Positions 17,445 through 25,465 of a stretch of 64,000 nt of DNA are shown piece by piece. The stretch's first letter is position 1, and every line of letters starts with the position of its first letter. This DNA comes from JAQBDA01 sp041301185 (GTDB lineage: Bacteria > Chloroflexota > Anaerolineae > Anaerolineales > UBA4823): the NCBI GenBank assembly GCA_041301185.1, contig JBFYSV010000182.1:1-64000 (forward strand), given 5' to 3'. The position numbers were made by a program, and so were the translations under genes. Below the pieces are notes generated by a model, which saw only the letters and a list, made by a program, of their open reading frames with translations, searched no databases and was not told the origin of the DNA.

Positions 17445-18737
17445 TTGAAAAGCCTCTTGAGTGTGCCAGAAACAGTACCCTTTCGTAATAGCGGGGCATG
17501 GTTGCGAATAGCGCGCCCGCTGGCTTTCTTGCTGGGAGCTGTACTCACCCTGCTGGCGATTTATTCGTACGCCTATACAGCCAGTATGGTCTTCACAAAT
17601 CCGGCGCTGGTTCTGCCGGATGAAAAATGGACAGCCCCCCTACTTAACAATGCCCTGGTTGGATTGGGGCTGCCGGGAGCTTTTTATGCTGTTTTTACCC
17701 TGGGCATAACCCTGCTATTTGGTCTTTCTTTCCTGGTCTGTGGTTGGTTAATCCTGCTGCGCAGAAGCCGGGATTGGTTTGGCCTGTACCTGGCTCTGTT
17801 ACTTTTAGCCTGGGCAAGCGGGGTGGGGGTGTTTTCTTCAATGCCGAGTGCTGCCTGGACCGAGGGCACTTATCTCGGCTGGTTTATGTGGCCGGGATTA
17901 TTCTTGTTGCCTTATTTTTTCCCCAGCGGTCATGTTATCCCACGCTGGGCGCGCTGGTTCGCCTGGGGCTGGATTTTATTCTCCGCTTATATGTTTGTAA
18001 CGGATGTCCTGGGTGTTCTCCCCGAGAATTTCTTGCTCTTTTTACCGGTAATTTTTTCTGTTCTGCTGGTGGGCGGCTACGCTCAGATCTACCGTTACCG
18101 CCATGCCAGCGCGCTGGAACGCCAGCAAATCAAGCTAGTGGTATTTTCGTTGGTACTTTTCGCTACATTCTTTGTATTCTTTGCGCTGGCAATCAATTAC
18201 ACCGGGTTGGTTGACCCAGGCAAACGCAGCCCGGTCAGCGCGCTTGCCTTTAGCCTCCTCCTTTCAACCGGCGCTCATCTGGTTTTTATGGGCGTGCCTA
18301 TCTCCATCGCCGTGGCGATTCTGCGTTACCGGCTGTGGGATATGGATATTGTGATCCGCCGCACCCTGGTCTACGGCGGTTTGACCCTCACCCTGGCGCT
18401 GGTGTATTTTGGCAGCGTGATCCTTTTACAAAGTATGGTGACCGCCGTCGGCGGGCAGCAGACGGCGGTCGTAACCGTGATCTCCACCCTGCTGATTGCC
18501 GCCCTGTTCAACCCGCTACGCAAGCGCATCCAGAGCGGTATTGACCGGCGCTTCTTTCGTAAGAAATACGACGCCGAGAAGGTCGTGGTCGCGTTCGGCG
18601 CCAGCCTGCGCCAGGAGGTGGATTTGGAAGATCTACAATCTCAGATTGTGGCGGTAGTGGAAGAGACCCTGCAACCGGAGCTGGTCAGCCTGTGGCTGAG
18701 ACCGGGAACAGATAAGAAGGGTGAGGTGAGCCTGTGA
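17445..18737 (+). CDS. Kinase-less multi-TM sensor (receptor C3)
   Basis: A 430-residue paralogue with about eight hydrophobic segments, the loop FFPSGHVIPRWARW, and the shared linker (YRLWDMDIVIRRTLVY, GIDRRFFRKKYDAEK, EVDLEDLQSQIVAVVEETLQPE). No output domain follows. The open frame extends to 17340, but the promoter at 17361-17405 and the AAGGAG site at 17435-17440 make the TTG at 17445 the likely start. The end overlaps the next gene (GTGA). Confidence 0.72.
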   Translation: MKSLLSVPETVPFRNSGAWLRIARPLAFLLGAVLTLLAIYSYAYTASMVFTNPALVLPDEKWTAPLLNNALVGLGLPGAFYAVFTLGITLLFGLSFLVCGWLILLRRSRDWFGLYLALLLLAWASGVGVFSSMPSAAWTEGTYLGWFMWPGLFLLPYFFPSGHVIPRWARWFAWGWILFSAYMFVTDVLGVLPENFLLFLPVIFSVLLVGGYAQIYRYRHASALERQQIKLVVFSLVLFATFFVFFALAINYTGLVDPGKRSPVSALAFSLLLSTGAHLVFMGVPISIAVAILRYRLWDMDIVIRRTLVYGGLTLTLALVYFGSVILLQSMVTAVGGQQTAVVTVISTLLIAALFNPLRKRIQSGIDRRFFRKKYDAEKVVVAFGASLRQEVDLEDLQSQIVAVVEETLQPELVSLWLRPGTDKKGEVSL

Positions 18738-20176
18738 GTGCCTGGACTCGACAGATAGATGAAAAACGCTTTGATCGCGGCGCCTGGGTGGTCCTGGCTT
18801 TAGCCCTGGCTCTGGTGCTGTTGAGCGCGGCCCAGATTGCTTACCGCTATACCCTGCCCACCGATGGATGGTCGGTGTACACCACCCAGGTTGATCAAGC
18901 AGATTGGGTTTACTCGAGCAATCTGGTTGGAGCGCCATCTGGTTTGCAACAAAATGATGCCCTGCTGGCTGTCGATGACCTGCCGATGCAGGGCAGCGCT
19001 ACCAGTTACGCGGTACCACCTCCGCCTGGCTGGGTTGCCGGTCAAAGCGTCGATATGACAGTGCAGCGTGGGGAGCAGGAGGTTTCTATTCTGGTACCGG
19101 TTGTTCGCTGGACGCCAGGAGCCTTGTGGCGCTACAACATCGCAGACCTGGTCAAACTGATCAGTCTGCTCGGCGTGCTGACACTTTTCGCGGTCGGTCT
19201 GTTTACTTTCATCAAGCGTCCCAGTGTGCTAGCAGCGCGGGCGTTGCTGGTGTTGTGTTCCGCGTCCTTTGCTAACAGCCTGAGCGGGCTGCTACCGGAT
19301 GGGCTTTCAGTGCAGTTCGACCCACTGGCATTCGCCTTCACCGCTTTCTTTAGCTATATCATCTTTGGAACCCTGCTGGCGCCATCTATCCTGGCCTTTA
19401 CTTTGCTCTTTCCCCATCCCAAGCGCGTAATCCAAAGATACCCCAGGATAGGCCTGCTGCCTTATGCTCTAGGGTTGGCGATCTTGATTGCCCTGCTGGC
19501 TGGAGTGCCGGGGTCAATTGGCTGGTTTGGTACGCTGGGTATGATCCTGGCTTCGATTACCAGCATGGTGCATTCGGGTTTCACCCAGCGAGATGCGGTC
19601 AGCCGGGCGCAGTTGCGCTGGGCGATCGGTGGCTTCATTGCCGGTCTGGGTCTGGCGCTGTTGACCTTCCCGGCTGCATTGGGTTGGGTAACCAATCCCT
19701 TCCTGGCACAATTGCTGGGATCCGGGGTCAGTATCGGCTTTACCGTGATTAGCATCTGTCTGGCCATTGCTGTGCTGCGCTACCGTCTGTGGGACATCGA
19801 CGTCATCATCCGGCGTACGCTGGTCTATGCCGCGCTGACCGCCACTCTGGCGCTGGTCTACTTTGGCAGCGTGATCTTGCTGCAAAGCCTGGTGACGGCG
19901 GTCGGGGGGCAGCAGACGGCGGTCATCACGGTCATTTCCACCCTGTTGATCGCTGCCTTATTCACCCCGCTGCGCAGGCGTATCCAGAACGATATCGACC
20001 GGCGCTTCTTTCGCAAGAAGTACGACGCCGAGAAGGTTGTGGCCGCATTCGGCAGCAGCCTGCGTGAAGAAGTGGACCTTGACGACCTGCAAGACCATAT
20101 TGTGGCGGTGGTAGAGCAGACCTTGCAACCGGAACACGCCAGCCTGTGGCTGAGGAATCCGGAGAAGAGAGGGTGA
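18734..20176 (+). CDS. Kinase-less multi-TM sensor with PDZ-like domain (receptor A2)
   Basis: A 480-residue close paralogue of receptor A1: N-terminal TM, PDZ-like domain (LVGAPSGLQQNDALLAVDD), about nine further hydrophobic segments, and the linker ending EVDLDDLQDHIVAVVEQTLQPE. It starts with GTG overlapping the previous stop and is itself overlapped by the next gene, so the trio 17445-21453 is a translationally coupled operon. No kinase or other output domain. Confidence 0.75.
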   Translation: MSAWTRQIDEKRFDRGAWVVLALALALVLLSAAQIAYRYTLPTDGWSVYTTQVDQADWVYSSNLVGAPSGLQQNDALLAVDDLPMQGSATSYAVPPPPGWVAGQSVDMTVQRGEQEVSILVPVVRWTPGALWRYNIADLVKLISLLGVLTLFAVGLFTFIKRPSVLAARALLVLCSASFANSLSGLLPDGLSVQFDPLAFAFTAFFSYIIFGTLLAPSILAFTLLFPHPKRVIQRYPRIGLLPYALGLAILIALLAGVPGSIGWFGTLGMILASITSMVHSGFTQRDAVSRAQLRWAIGGFIAGLGLALLTFPAALGWVTNPFLAQLLGSGVSIGFTVISICLAIAVLRYRLWDIDVIIRRTLVYAALTATLALVYFGSVILLQSLVTAVGGQQTAVITVISTLLIAALFTPLRRRIQNDIDRRFFRKKYDAEKVVAAFGSSLREEVDLDDLQDHIVAVVEQTLQPEHASLWLRNPEKRG

Positions 20177-21453
20177 CCGAAGGGAGACTGCACTCTACCC
20201 AGTTGCATGGCATCTGGCTTCAATTGGCTCGTCTCTTGTGGTGGGTGGCTGTCCTGGCGATCACCACCATTTTTGTGGTCGCATTACCCGTGCGCATGGA
20301 ACAAATTCGCCAGGATCCTTACCAGCTCACACCGATCCTGAATCAATTGGGGCTGGGCATCACTTTCTTTGTGTTCTATGGCCACACATTGGAGATCATT
20401 CTCTCGTTTGCATGCCTGGCGATTGCCCTGATCATTTACTGGCGCAAGTCAGACGATTGGATGGGGCTGCTGGTTTCACTGGGTCTGGTTTCATTTATGG
20501 CCCTTCTGCCTCCTATTGCCGCGCTGTCGGAGACGAATCCAGAGTGGCGCATCCCGGTGTTCTTGCTTCGTATCTTCAGCTTCGCCGCCTTGCTGATGAT
20601 TTTCTATTTATTTCCGGATGGACGCTTTGTGCCTGGTTGGAGTAGGTATATCCTCCTGTTTTTCATTGCAATGTCATCTTTATGGCTTCTGTTCCCTGGG
20701 CTGACCCTCCCAGCCGCGCCGGCTGATATTCAATCTATACCGCAAGCTTTACTGGTAGCCTGGGTGATCCTTGGACTCAGCACGGGGGTATTTGCCCAGC
20801 TCTATCGCTACCGCAGAGTATCTGCGAATGTGGAGCGCCAGCAGACCAAGTGGGTTGTGATGGGTTTTCTGGGGGTGTTCTTGGGGCTGCTCCTGGTTTC
20901 TTTGCCGGTGCTCTTATTTCCTGCTTTGCTTGAACCAGGCATGCCAAATTTCATCTACTTGATGATCGCCATTCCGGTAGCCTTGTTCGGCTGGTTTTTA
21001 TTCCCATTGACCCTGGGTATATCCATCCTGAAATATCGTTTGTGGGATATCGATGTCATCATTCGGCGCACGCTGGTTTATGGTGGTCTGACTGCTACCC
21101 TGGCTCTGGTCTACTTCAACAGCGTGATACTGATGCAGAGCCTGGTGACGGCGGTCGGCGGGCAACAGACAGCGCTTGTAACGGTGATCTCCACCTTGCT
21201 CATCGCCGCCCTGTTCACCCCGCTGCGACGCCGAATTCAAAATGACATCGACCGGCGCTTTTTCCGCAAGAAGTACGATGCCGAGAAAACTGTGACAACA
21301 TTCAGTGCCAGCCTGCGAGAAGCCGTAGACTTGGAGGTCTTGATCGAACGATTGGAGGCTGTGGTGGAAGAAACCTTACAGCCGGAATATGTGAGTCTGT
21401 GGTTTGTTAAACAGAAACCGAAGGATGAGTTGGAAAACCGACTTGATATTTAG
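20173..21453 (+). CDS. Kinase-less multi-TM sensor (receptor C2)
   Basis: A 426-residue paralogue most like receptor C1 in its membrane part (VVALPVRMEQIRQ, LFPDGRFVPGWSRY). The linker is intact (YRLWDIDVIIRRTLVY, DIDRRFFRKKYDAEK, AVDLEVLIERLEAVVEETLQPE), then it stops. A GTG at 20173 overlaps the preceding TGA; an upstream GTG at 20146 in the same frame is less likely. Followed after 12 bp by a lipoprotein gene. Confidence 0.74.
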   Translation: MTEGRLHSTQLHGIWLQLARLLWWVAVLAITTIFVVALPVRMEQIRQDPYQLTPILNQLGLGITFFVFYGHTLEIILSFACLAIALIIYWRKSDDWMGLLVSLGLVSFMALLPPIAALSETNPEWRIPVFLLRIFSFAALLMIFYLFPDGRFVPGWSRYILLFFIAMSSLWLLFPGLTLPAAPADIQSIPQALLVAWVILGLSTGVFAQLYRYRRVSANVERQQTKWVVMGFLGVFLGLLLVSLPVLLFPALLEPGMPNFIYLMIAIPVALFGWFLFPLTLGISILKYRLWDIDVIIRRTLVYGGLTATLALVYFNSVILMQSLVTAVGGQQTALVTVISTLLIAALFTPLRRRIQNDIDRRFFRKKYDAEKTVTTFSASLREAVDLEVLIERLEAVVEETLQPEYVSLWFVKQKPKDELENRLDI

Positions 21454-21465
21454 AAGGAGTATCCG

Positions 21466-21936
21466 ATGAGAATTGGTATAAAGACATTTACCTTACTTAT
21501 ACCCGTGCTGATATTGGCTTTGTCTGCTTGTAGTTCTGAACAAACCGAGCCTATAATAGATCCTACCCAGGGCGCTCAAATGCTGGCAGGGAATTACAAA
21601 ACCAGTATTACCACCGAGGACATCAGTAATTTTCAGATCTCGAGCGACCCCAGTCTTGGGATGAACCAGGGAGACTGGCTGTTCACCCTGACCCATGATG
21701 GAAAATTCAATGCCGAGATGGACGGAAATTTTATGGCGGCGGGAAAATACACTGTGGAAGGTGATCGCATCGAGGTGTATATCGAGAGCAGTTGTGAGGA
21801 ATGTGGTTGCATAAATGCGATCGGTCGCTATGTCTGGGCGCTGAATGAGGATACTTTAACCTTTGTAAAAACGGCAGGAAGCTGTTACGGTATGGACCTT
21901 GTTCTCACCTCAAAAGCTCTTACCCGGCAGCCTTAG
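21466..21936 (+). CDS. Putative lipoprotein, function unknown
   Basis: A 156-residue protein with a lipoprotein signal: a hydrophobic stretch followed by the lipobox LSAC, so it should be lipid-anchored outside the membrane. The mature part has beta-type segments (NYKTSITTED, WLFTLTHDGKFNAEMDGNFMAAGKYTVEGDRIEVY) and a Cys cluster (SCEECGC plus a later Cys). The pattern resembles small beta-barrel lipoproteins that hold a ligand, but I cannot name a family. AGAAGGAG site before the ATG. Last gene of the second receptor operon. Confidence 0.7.
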   Translation: MRIGIKTFTLLIPVLILALSACSSEQTEPIIDPTQGAQMLAGNYKTSITTEDISNFQISSDPSLGMNQGDWLFTLTHDGKFNAEMDGNFMAAGKYTVEGDRIEVYIESSCEECGCINAIGRYVWALNEDTLTFVKTAGSCYGMDLVLTSKALTRQP

Positions 21937-22018
21937 ATATTACAGTAGGGTGATAGCAGGCACAGTGAAAATCTGCTTGCAGCCGTCTCTTGGTCAAATA
22001 TAGTCAGCGAGTTTTTTT

Positions 22019-22063
22019 CGTAACGCATTTCGTAACGATTTGCAGACGCTCCTCTAGTAAAAT
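22019..22063 (+). promoter_or_regulatory. Direct-repeat promoter of the phosphatase/STAS operon (site 3 of 3)
   Basis: CGTAACG at 22019 and 22031 (12-bp period) and TAAAAT at 22058-22063, exactly 27 bp from the start of the second repeat as in the other two sites. A TATAAT at 22069-22074 is an alternative -10 but breaks the shared spacing. The predicted leader is about 22 nt long. Confidence 0.7.
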
Positions 22064-22091
22064 ATGGCTATAATTCGGAGAATTTAGATAG

Positions 22092-23732
22092 ATGACAGCA
22101 TACTTGAAAAAATCCTGGCGCTCTCTGTTTGGATTGAAGGCAGTTGAAACTGAGGAACCGGTCTCGCTCAAGCTGGATAAGCCCAACCGGACGATGACCC
22201 TCAACCTGGATTTGGGTGCAAATGATCCTCTCCTGGCTTATTTCCTGAGCGCTCAAGGTGTTGTAGAGATCGACCGCCTGGAGATGGACTCACCCGCTTT
22301 GCGCGCTCTGAAGGAAGCCGGGGTGAAGGTCACCGCGCCGCTGGTCAGCCAGGGCGAGTTGATCGGTTTGCTGAACCTGGGGGGGCGCCTCAGCGAGCAA
22401 GACTACACCACAGACGACCGCCATTTGTTGAACACACTGGCTACCCAGGCCGCGCCAGCCTTGCGCGTCGCCCAACTTGCTCGCCAGCAGCAAATCGAAG
22501 CCCGCGAGCGGGAGCGTCTTGATCAGGAGCTGCGCGTGGCGCGGGTCATCCAGCAAACCTTGCTGCCCAAATCGCTGCCAGAGTTGTTTGGATGGCGGGT
22601 GGACGCTCTTTGGCAACCCGCCCGCGCTGTCAGCGGTGATTTTTATGATTATATTATTTTCTCGGATGGCAAGCTTGGGCTGGTGATTGGTGATGTTACC
22701 GATAAGGGTGTCCCGGCTGCATTGGTAATGGCAACCACGCGCAGCATCCTGCGAGCCGCGGCAGAACGATATACCTCACCCGGGGAAATTCTGGCATATG
22801 TGAACGATCTGCTCTGTCAGGATATCCCCCAGAACATGTTTGTCACCTGCCTGTATATCATCCTCGATCCCATCAGCGGACACATGCTCTTTGCCAATGC
22901 CGGACACAACTTGCCGGTACACCTGACCCAAGACGGCGTGCAGGAGCTACGCGCCACAGGGATGCCGCTAGGCTTGATGCCCGGGATGAATTATGAGGAG
23001 AAGGAAGCCCATCTATCGCCCGGCGACGGGTTGATGATCTACAGCGATGGGTTGGTGGAAGCGCATAACGTGAGTGGAGATATGTTTGGTTTTCCTCGAT
23101 TGCGTGAGCTCCTTGCGCAGCAGAGTCAGCTGGGCGATCGATCGGGCGAAGCCTCGATCCAGATGCTCAAAGGCAAGCTCGCCGAGTTCACCGGCCCGGC
23201 CTGGGAGCAGGAGGATGATGTGACATTGGTGACCTTAGAATATGTAGCTTCTGTGGAGGCACCCTCATCTGTACAGGAAGAGTCCCAGCAAGAAGAAACC
23301 TATGCTACTCTGGCTGAGTTCAGCTTGCCCAGCGAGCCCGGCAATGAGATCCTGGCAAAGGAAGAAGTTGCCAGGATTGTCCAGGGACTGAATTTTCGAG
23401 GAGAACGCCTGGAACGCTTGAAGACGGCCGTTGCTGAGGCAACCATGAACGCCATGGAACACGGTAACCAATATCGCGACGATCAGCCGGTCAATATCCA
23501 GGTTCTGGCATCGCCTTCAACGCTGATGGTACGAATTTCCGATTACGGAGGGGGTCAACCGATCCCCGAACCCGAAACCCCAGACCTGGAAGCTAAACTG
23601 GCGGGATTGCAATCGCCGCGTGGCTGGGGCTTATTTTTGATCAAGAATATGGTCGATGAGATGCGCGTGCAGACCGATGAGGTGCACCACACCGTTGAGC
23701 TCATTTTTAATTTGGAAGGAAAACCTTTATGA
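22092..23732 (+). CDS. GAF-PP2C (SpoIIE) phosphatase with C-terminal HATPase domain
   Basis: A 546-residue cytosolic signalling protein. Residues about 40-125 look like the second half of a GAF domain (APLVSQGELIGLLNLG), then a coiled helix, then a PP2C/SpoIIE phosphatase (165-385) with metal-site acids D183 (SGDFYD), D201 (GDVTDKG), D319 (YSDG) and D376 (EDDVTL). Residues about 410-540 form an RsbW/SpoIIAB-type ATPase with N-box E449-N453, D484 (DYGGG) and G-box RGWGLF. It thus unites the phosphatase and anti-sigma kinase roles of partner switching, with the STAS genes next door as substrates. Its start continues where the receptors' linker ends. Own direct-repeat promoter. Confidence 0.88.
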   Translation: MTAYLKKSWRSLFGLKAVETEEPVSLKLDKPNRTMTLNLDLGANDPLLAYFLSAQGVVEIDRLEMDSPALRALKEAGVKVTAPLVSQGELIGLLNLGGRLSEQDYTTDDRHLLNTLATQAAPALRVAQLARQQQIEARERERLDQELRVARVIQQTLLPKSLPELFGWRVDALWQPARAVSGDFYDYIIFSDGKLGLVIGDVTDKGVPAALVMATTRSILRAAAERYTSPGEILAYVNDLLCQDIPQNMFVTCLYIILDPISGHMLFANAGHNLPVHLTQDGVQELRATGMPLGLMPGMNYEEKEAHLSPGDGLMIYSDGLVEAHNVSGDMFGFPRLRELLAQQSQLGDRSGEASIQMLKGKLAEFTGPAWEQEDDVTLVTLEYVASVEAPSSVQEESQQEETYATLAEFSLPSEPGNEILAKEEVARIVQGLNFRGERLERLKTAVAEATMNAMEHGNQYRDDQPVNIQVLASPSTLMVRISDYGGGQPIPEPETPDLEAKLAGLQSPRGWGLFLIKNMVDEMRVQTDEVHHTVELIFNLEGKPL

Positions 23733-24076
23733 ACCATGCCTTTGGAGCCAGTGTGCGCCAGCGCTCCGGACTGGCGATCATCGATTTATCCGGCGAGATC
23801 AACGCCTTTGCCGACCAGGAACTGGATGCGGTGTATAGTGAGGCTGAAGCAACCAATGCCAGCAACATTGTGTTGAACTTCGAGCGTGTGACGTATATTA
23901 ACAGCACGGGTATTGCCTTGATTGTTGGTCTCTTAGCCCGGGCGCGCAAAGCCAATCGCCGCCTGGCGGTAATCGGTCTGAGCGATCATTATGTGGAAAT
24001 CTTTCATATCACCCGACTGGTCGATTTTATGAGTATCTATCCGGATGAGACCAGCGTTTTGGCGCAAGTGGGATAA
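23729..24076 (+). CDS. STAS-domain anti-sigma factor antagonist (1)
   Basis: A 115-residue single STAS domain. The phosphorylation loop is YINSTG with S59 as the probable target serine, equivalent to the serine of SpoIIAA/RsbV. It overlaps the phosphatase gene by four bases (ATGA), so it is very likely the substrate of that protein's kinase and phosphatase domains. No sigma factor gene lies in the window. Confidence 0.87.
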   Translation: MNHAFGASVRQRSGLAIIDLSGEINAFADQELDAVYSEAEATNASNIVLNFERVTYINSTGIALIVGLLARARKANRRLAVIGLSDHYVEIFHITRLVDFMSIYPDETSVLAQVG

Positions 24077-24102
24077 ATATTTTTCTGAAGGAGATATAAA
24101 AC

Positions 24103-24456
24103 ATGGCTGAAGAGAAAGTACAAATGACCGCCCGCAAGTTTAATAACAATACCAGCATTATTGACATTCAGGGGGAGATAAACGCCTTTGCCGAGAACGT
24201 CTTGATGGATGCCTACACCCAGGCAACCAGCCAGGGTGCAAAAAATATCGTGTTGAATTTCTCTGAGCTGTCATACATGAACAGTTCTGGAATTGGCTTG
24301 TTGGTCACGTTGCTGATCCGGGCGAACCGCCAAAAGCAAAGCCTGGTAGCGTTCGGCTTATCCGATCATTACAAGCAGATCTTTGAGCTTACCCGGCTAA
24401 ACGAGTCGATCAAAATCTACTCTAGCGAGGCAGACGCAATAGCAGCTGCGGGATAA
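24103..24456 (+). CDS. STAS-domain anti-sigma factor antagonist (2)
   Basis: A 117-residue STAS protein and paralogue of the preceding gene. The loop is YMNSSG with S61 in the target position. A GAAGGAG site precedes the ATG. Two antagonists beside one kinase/phosphatase suggest either two downstream partners or a graded switch. The order phosphatase, STAS, STAS on one transcript is clear. Confidence 0.87.
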   Translation: MAEEKVQMTARKFNNNTSIIDIQGEINAFAENVLMDAYTQATSQGAKNIVLNFSELSYMNSSGIGLLVTLLIRANRQKQSLVAFGLSDHYKQIFELTRLNESIKIYSSEADAIAAAG

Positions 24457-24487
24457 CCCTGATTTGCACCCCTTTCCAGGAGGCAAA

Positions 24488-25243
24488 ATGAACGATTCCA
24501 CCTCTCCACAAGAAGACATCGATCCCCGCCAGTCCGCCTGGTCTCCACCAGTATCGCGGATGAAGGTTTCAGATATCCCCGAAGGGGCAATGAACCTGAA
24601 TGTCGATGGGCGCCAGCCGGTCTCCCCGCTGCAAGGTTTTGGTCAGATGTGGCAGAAGACCTTCAAGGTGCGCTTGAGCGGTGTGGAGATGACTCCGGCT
24701 GAGGTGATGAAGGTTTGGAAAGATAACTTCCCAAAATTTCAACCGCCGGAAAATCGATTCTATCCGACCATGTCTGGCTTGAAACCAGGGGAGGTGGTGC
24801 TGATTGACGCCAAAGTACCTCCTTTGCCCGGCACTCCCAGCATATTACCGGTTTCGACCGGGGTGTTAGTGATGTACGCCGACGATACGACGATCACCGT
24901 GATGACCCCCGAGGGGCATCCCGAATCGGGTTGGAACACCTTCAGCACCTATGAAGAGGATGGAGTCGTCATCGCCCAATGCCAATCTCTGTGCCGCCCG
25001 AATGACCCATTATATGAGTTCTTCAACCGCTTCATGGGCAGTTCTGCGCAGCAGGATAAAATCTGGATTCACGTGCTCGTCTCCCTGGCAGAGCACTTTG
25101 GGGTCAAAGAGCAGGTGGCAACCACCAAGGTGCTGGTTGATCCCAGCGTGCAGTGGGGCCAGGCGAAGAATATCTGGAATAATGCCGCCATCCGCACTGT
25201 TTTTTACCTGCTTGCCGCGCCAGTGCGCTGGCTGAAAAAATAA
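24488..25243 (+). CDS. Conserved protein of unknown function (possible SRPBCC/DUF1990-like)
   Basis: A 251-residue soluble protein. The central part (GVLVMYADDTTITVMTPEGHPESGWNTFS) recalls DUF1990/START-like proteins with a GHPESG motif, but I am not sure. The C-terminus has a conserved block VLVDPSVQWGQAKNIWNNAAIRT followed by a hydrophobic end. An AGGAGG site at 24478-24483 fixes the ATG at 24488. Probably co-transcribed with the STAS genes. A partial second copy of its C-terminal block lies directly downstream. Confidence 0.6.
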   Translation: MNDSTSPQEDIDPRQSAWSPPVSRMKVSDIPEGAMNLNVDGRQPVSPLQGFGQMWQKTFKVRLSGVEMTPAEVMKVWKDNFPKFQPPENRFYPTMSGLKPGEVVLIDAKVPPLPGTPSILPVSTGVLVMYADDTTITVMTPEGHPESGWNTFSTYEEDGVVIAQCQSLCRPNDPLYEFFNRFMGSSAQQDKIWIHVLVSLAEHFGVKEQVATTKVLVDPSVQWGQAKNIWNNAAIRTVFYLLAAPVRWLKK

Positions 25244-25264
25244 GCCGGGTGTATCGTTCTTTGC

Positions 25265-25411
25265 GTGGTGCAGCAGACCAATACCCTGGTTGATCCGGGC
25301 GTACAGTGGAAGTATGTGCGCAATATTTGGCATAATGCAGCTATCCGGACAGCAGTTTATTATCTTTTAGCTCCGCTGCGGTGGGTGAGCAGGCCGTTCA
25401 AGCGGAAATGA
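25265..25411 (+). pseudogene. Remnant copy of the C-terminus of the preceding gene
   Basis: Beginning 21 bp after the stop at 25243 and in the same frame, 48 codons translate to a copy of the preceding gene's C-terminal block: NTLVDPGVQWKYVRNIWHNA against KVLVDPSVQWGQAKNIWNNA, continuing AIRTAVYYLLAPLRW and ending at TGA 25409-25411. There is no start codon with a ribosome site and no N-terminal part. It reads as the leftover of a tandem duplication. The remaining bases of this spacer, up to 25465, hold nothing else visible. Confidence 0.75.
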
Positions 25412-25465
25412 TCTGGTAAGATTGGATAAAGGCACCGGCTATCAAAGAGCGGGTGTTAAAACCTG

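Noticed and set aside
22069..22074. TATAAT as the -10 of the phosphatase operon
   Set aside because: It is a better hexamer than TAAAAT at 22058, but only the latter keeps the exact 27-bp distance seen at the two other direct-repeat promoters; it remains an alternative.
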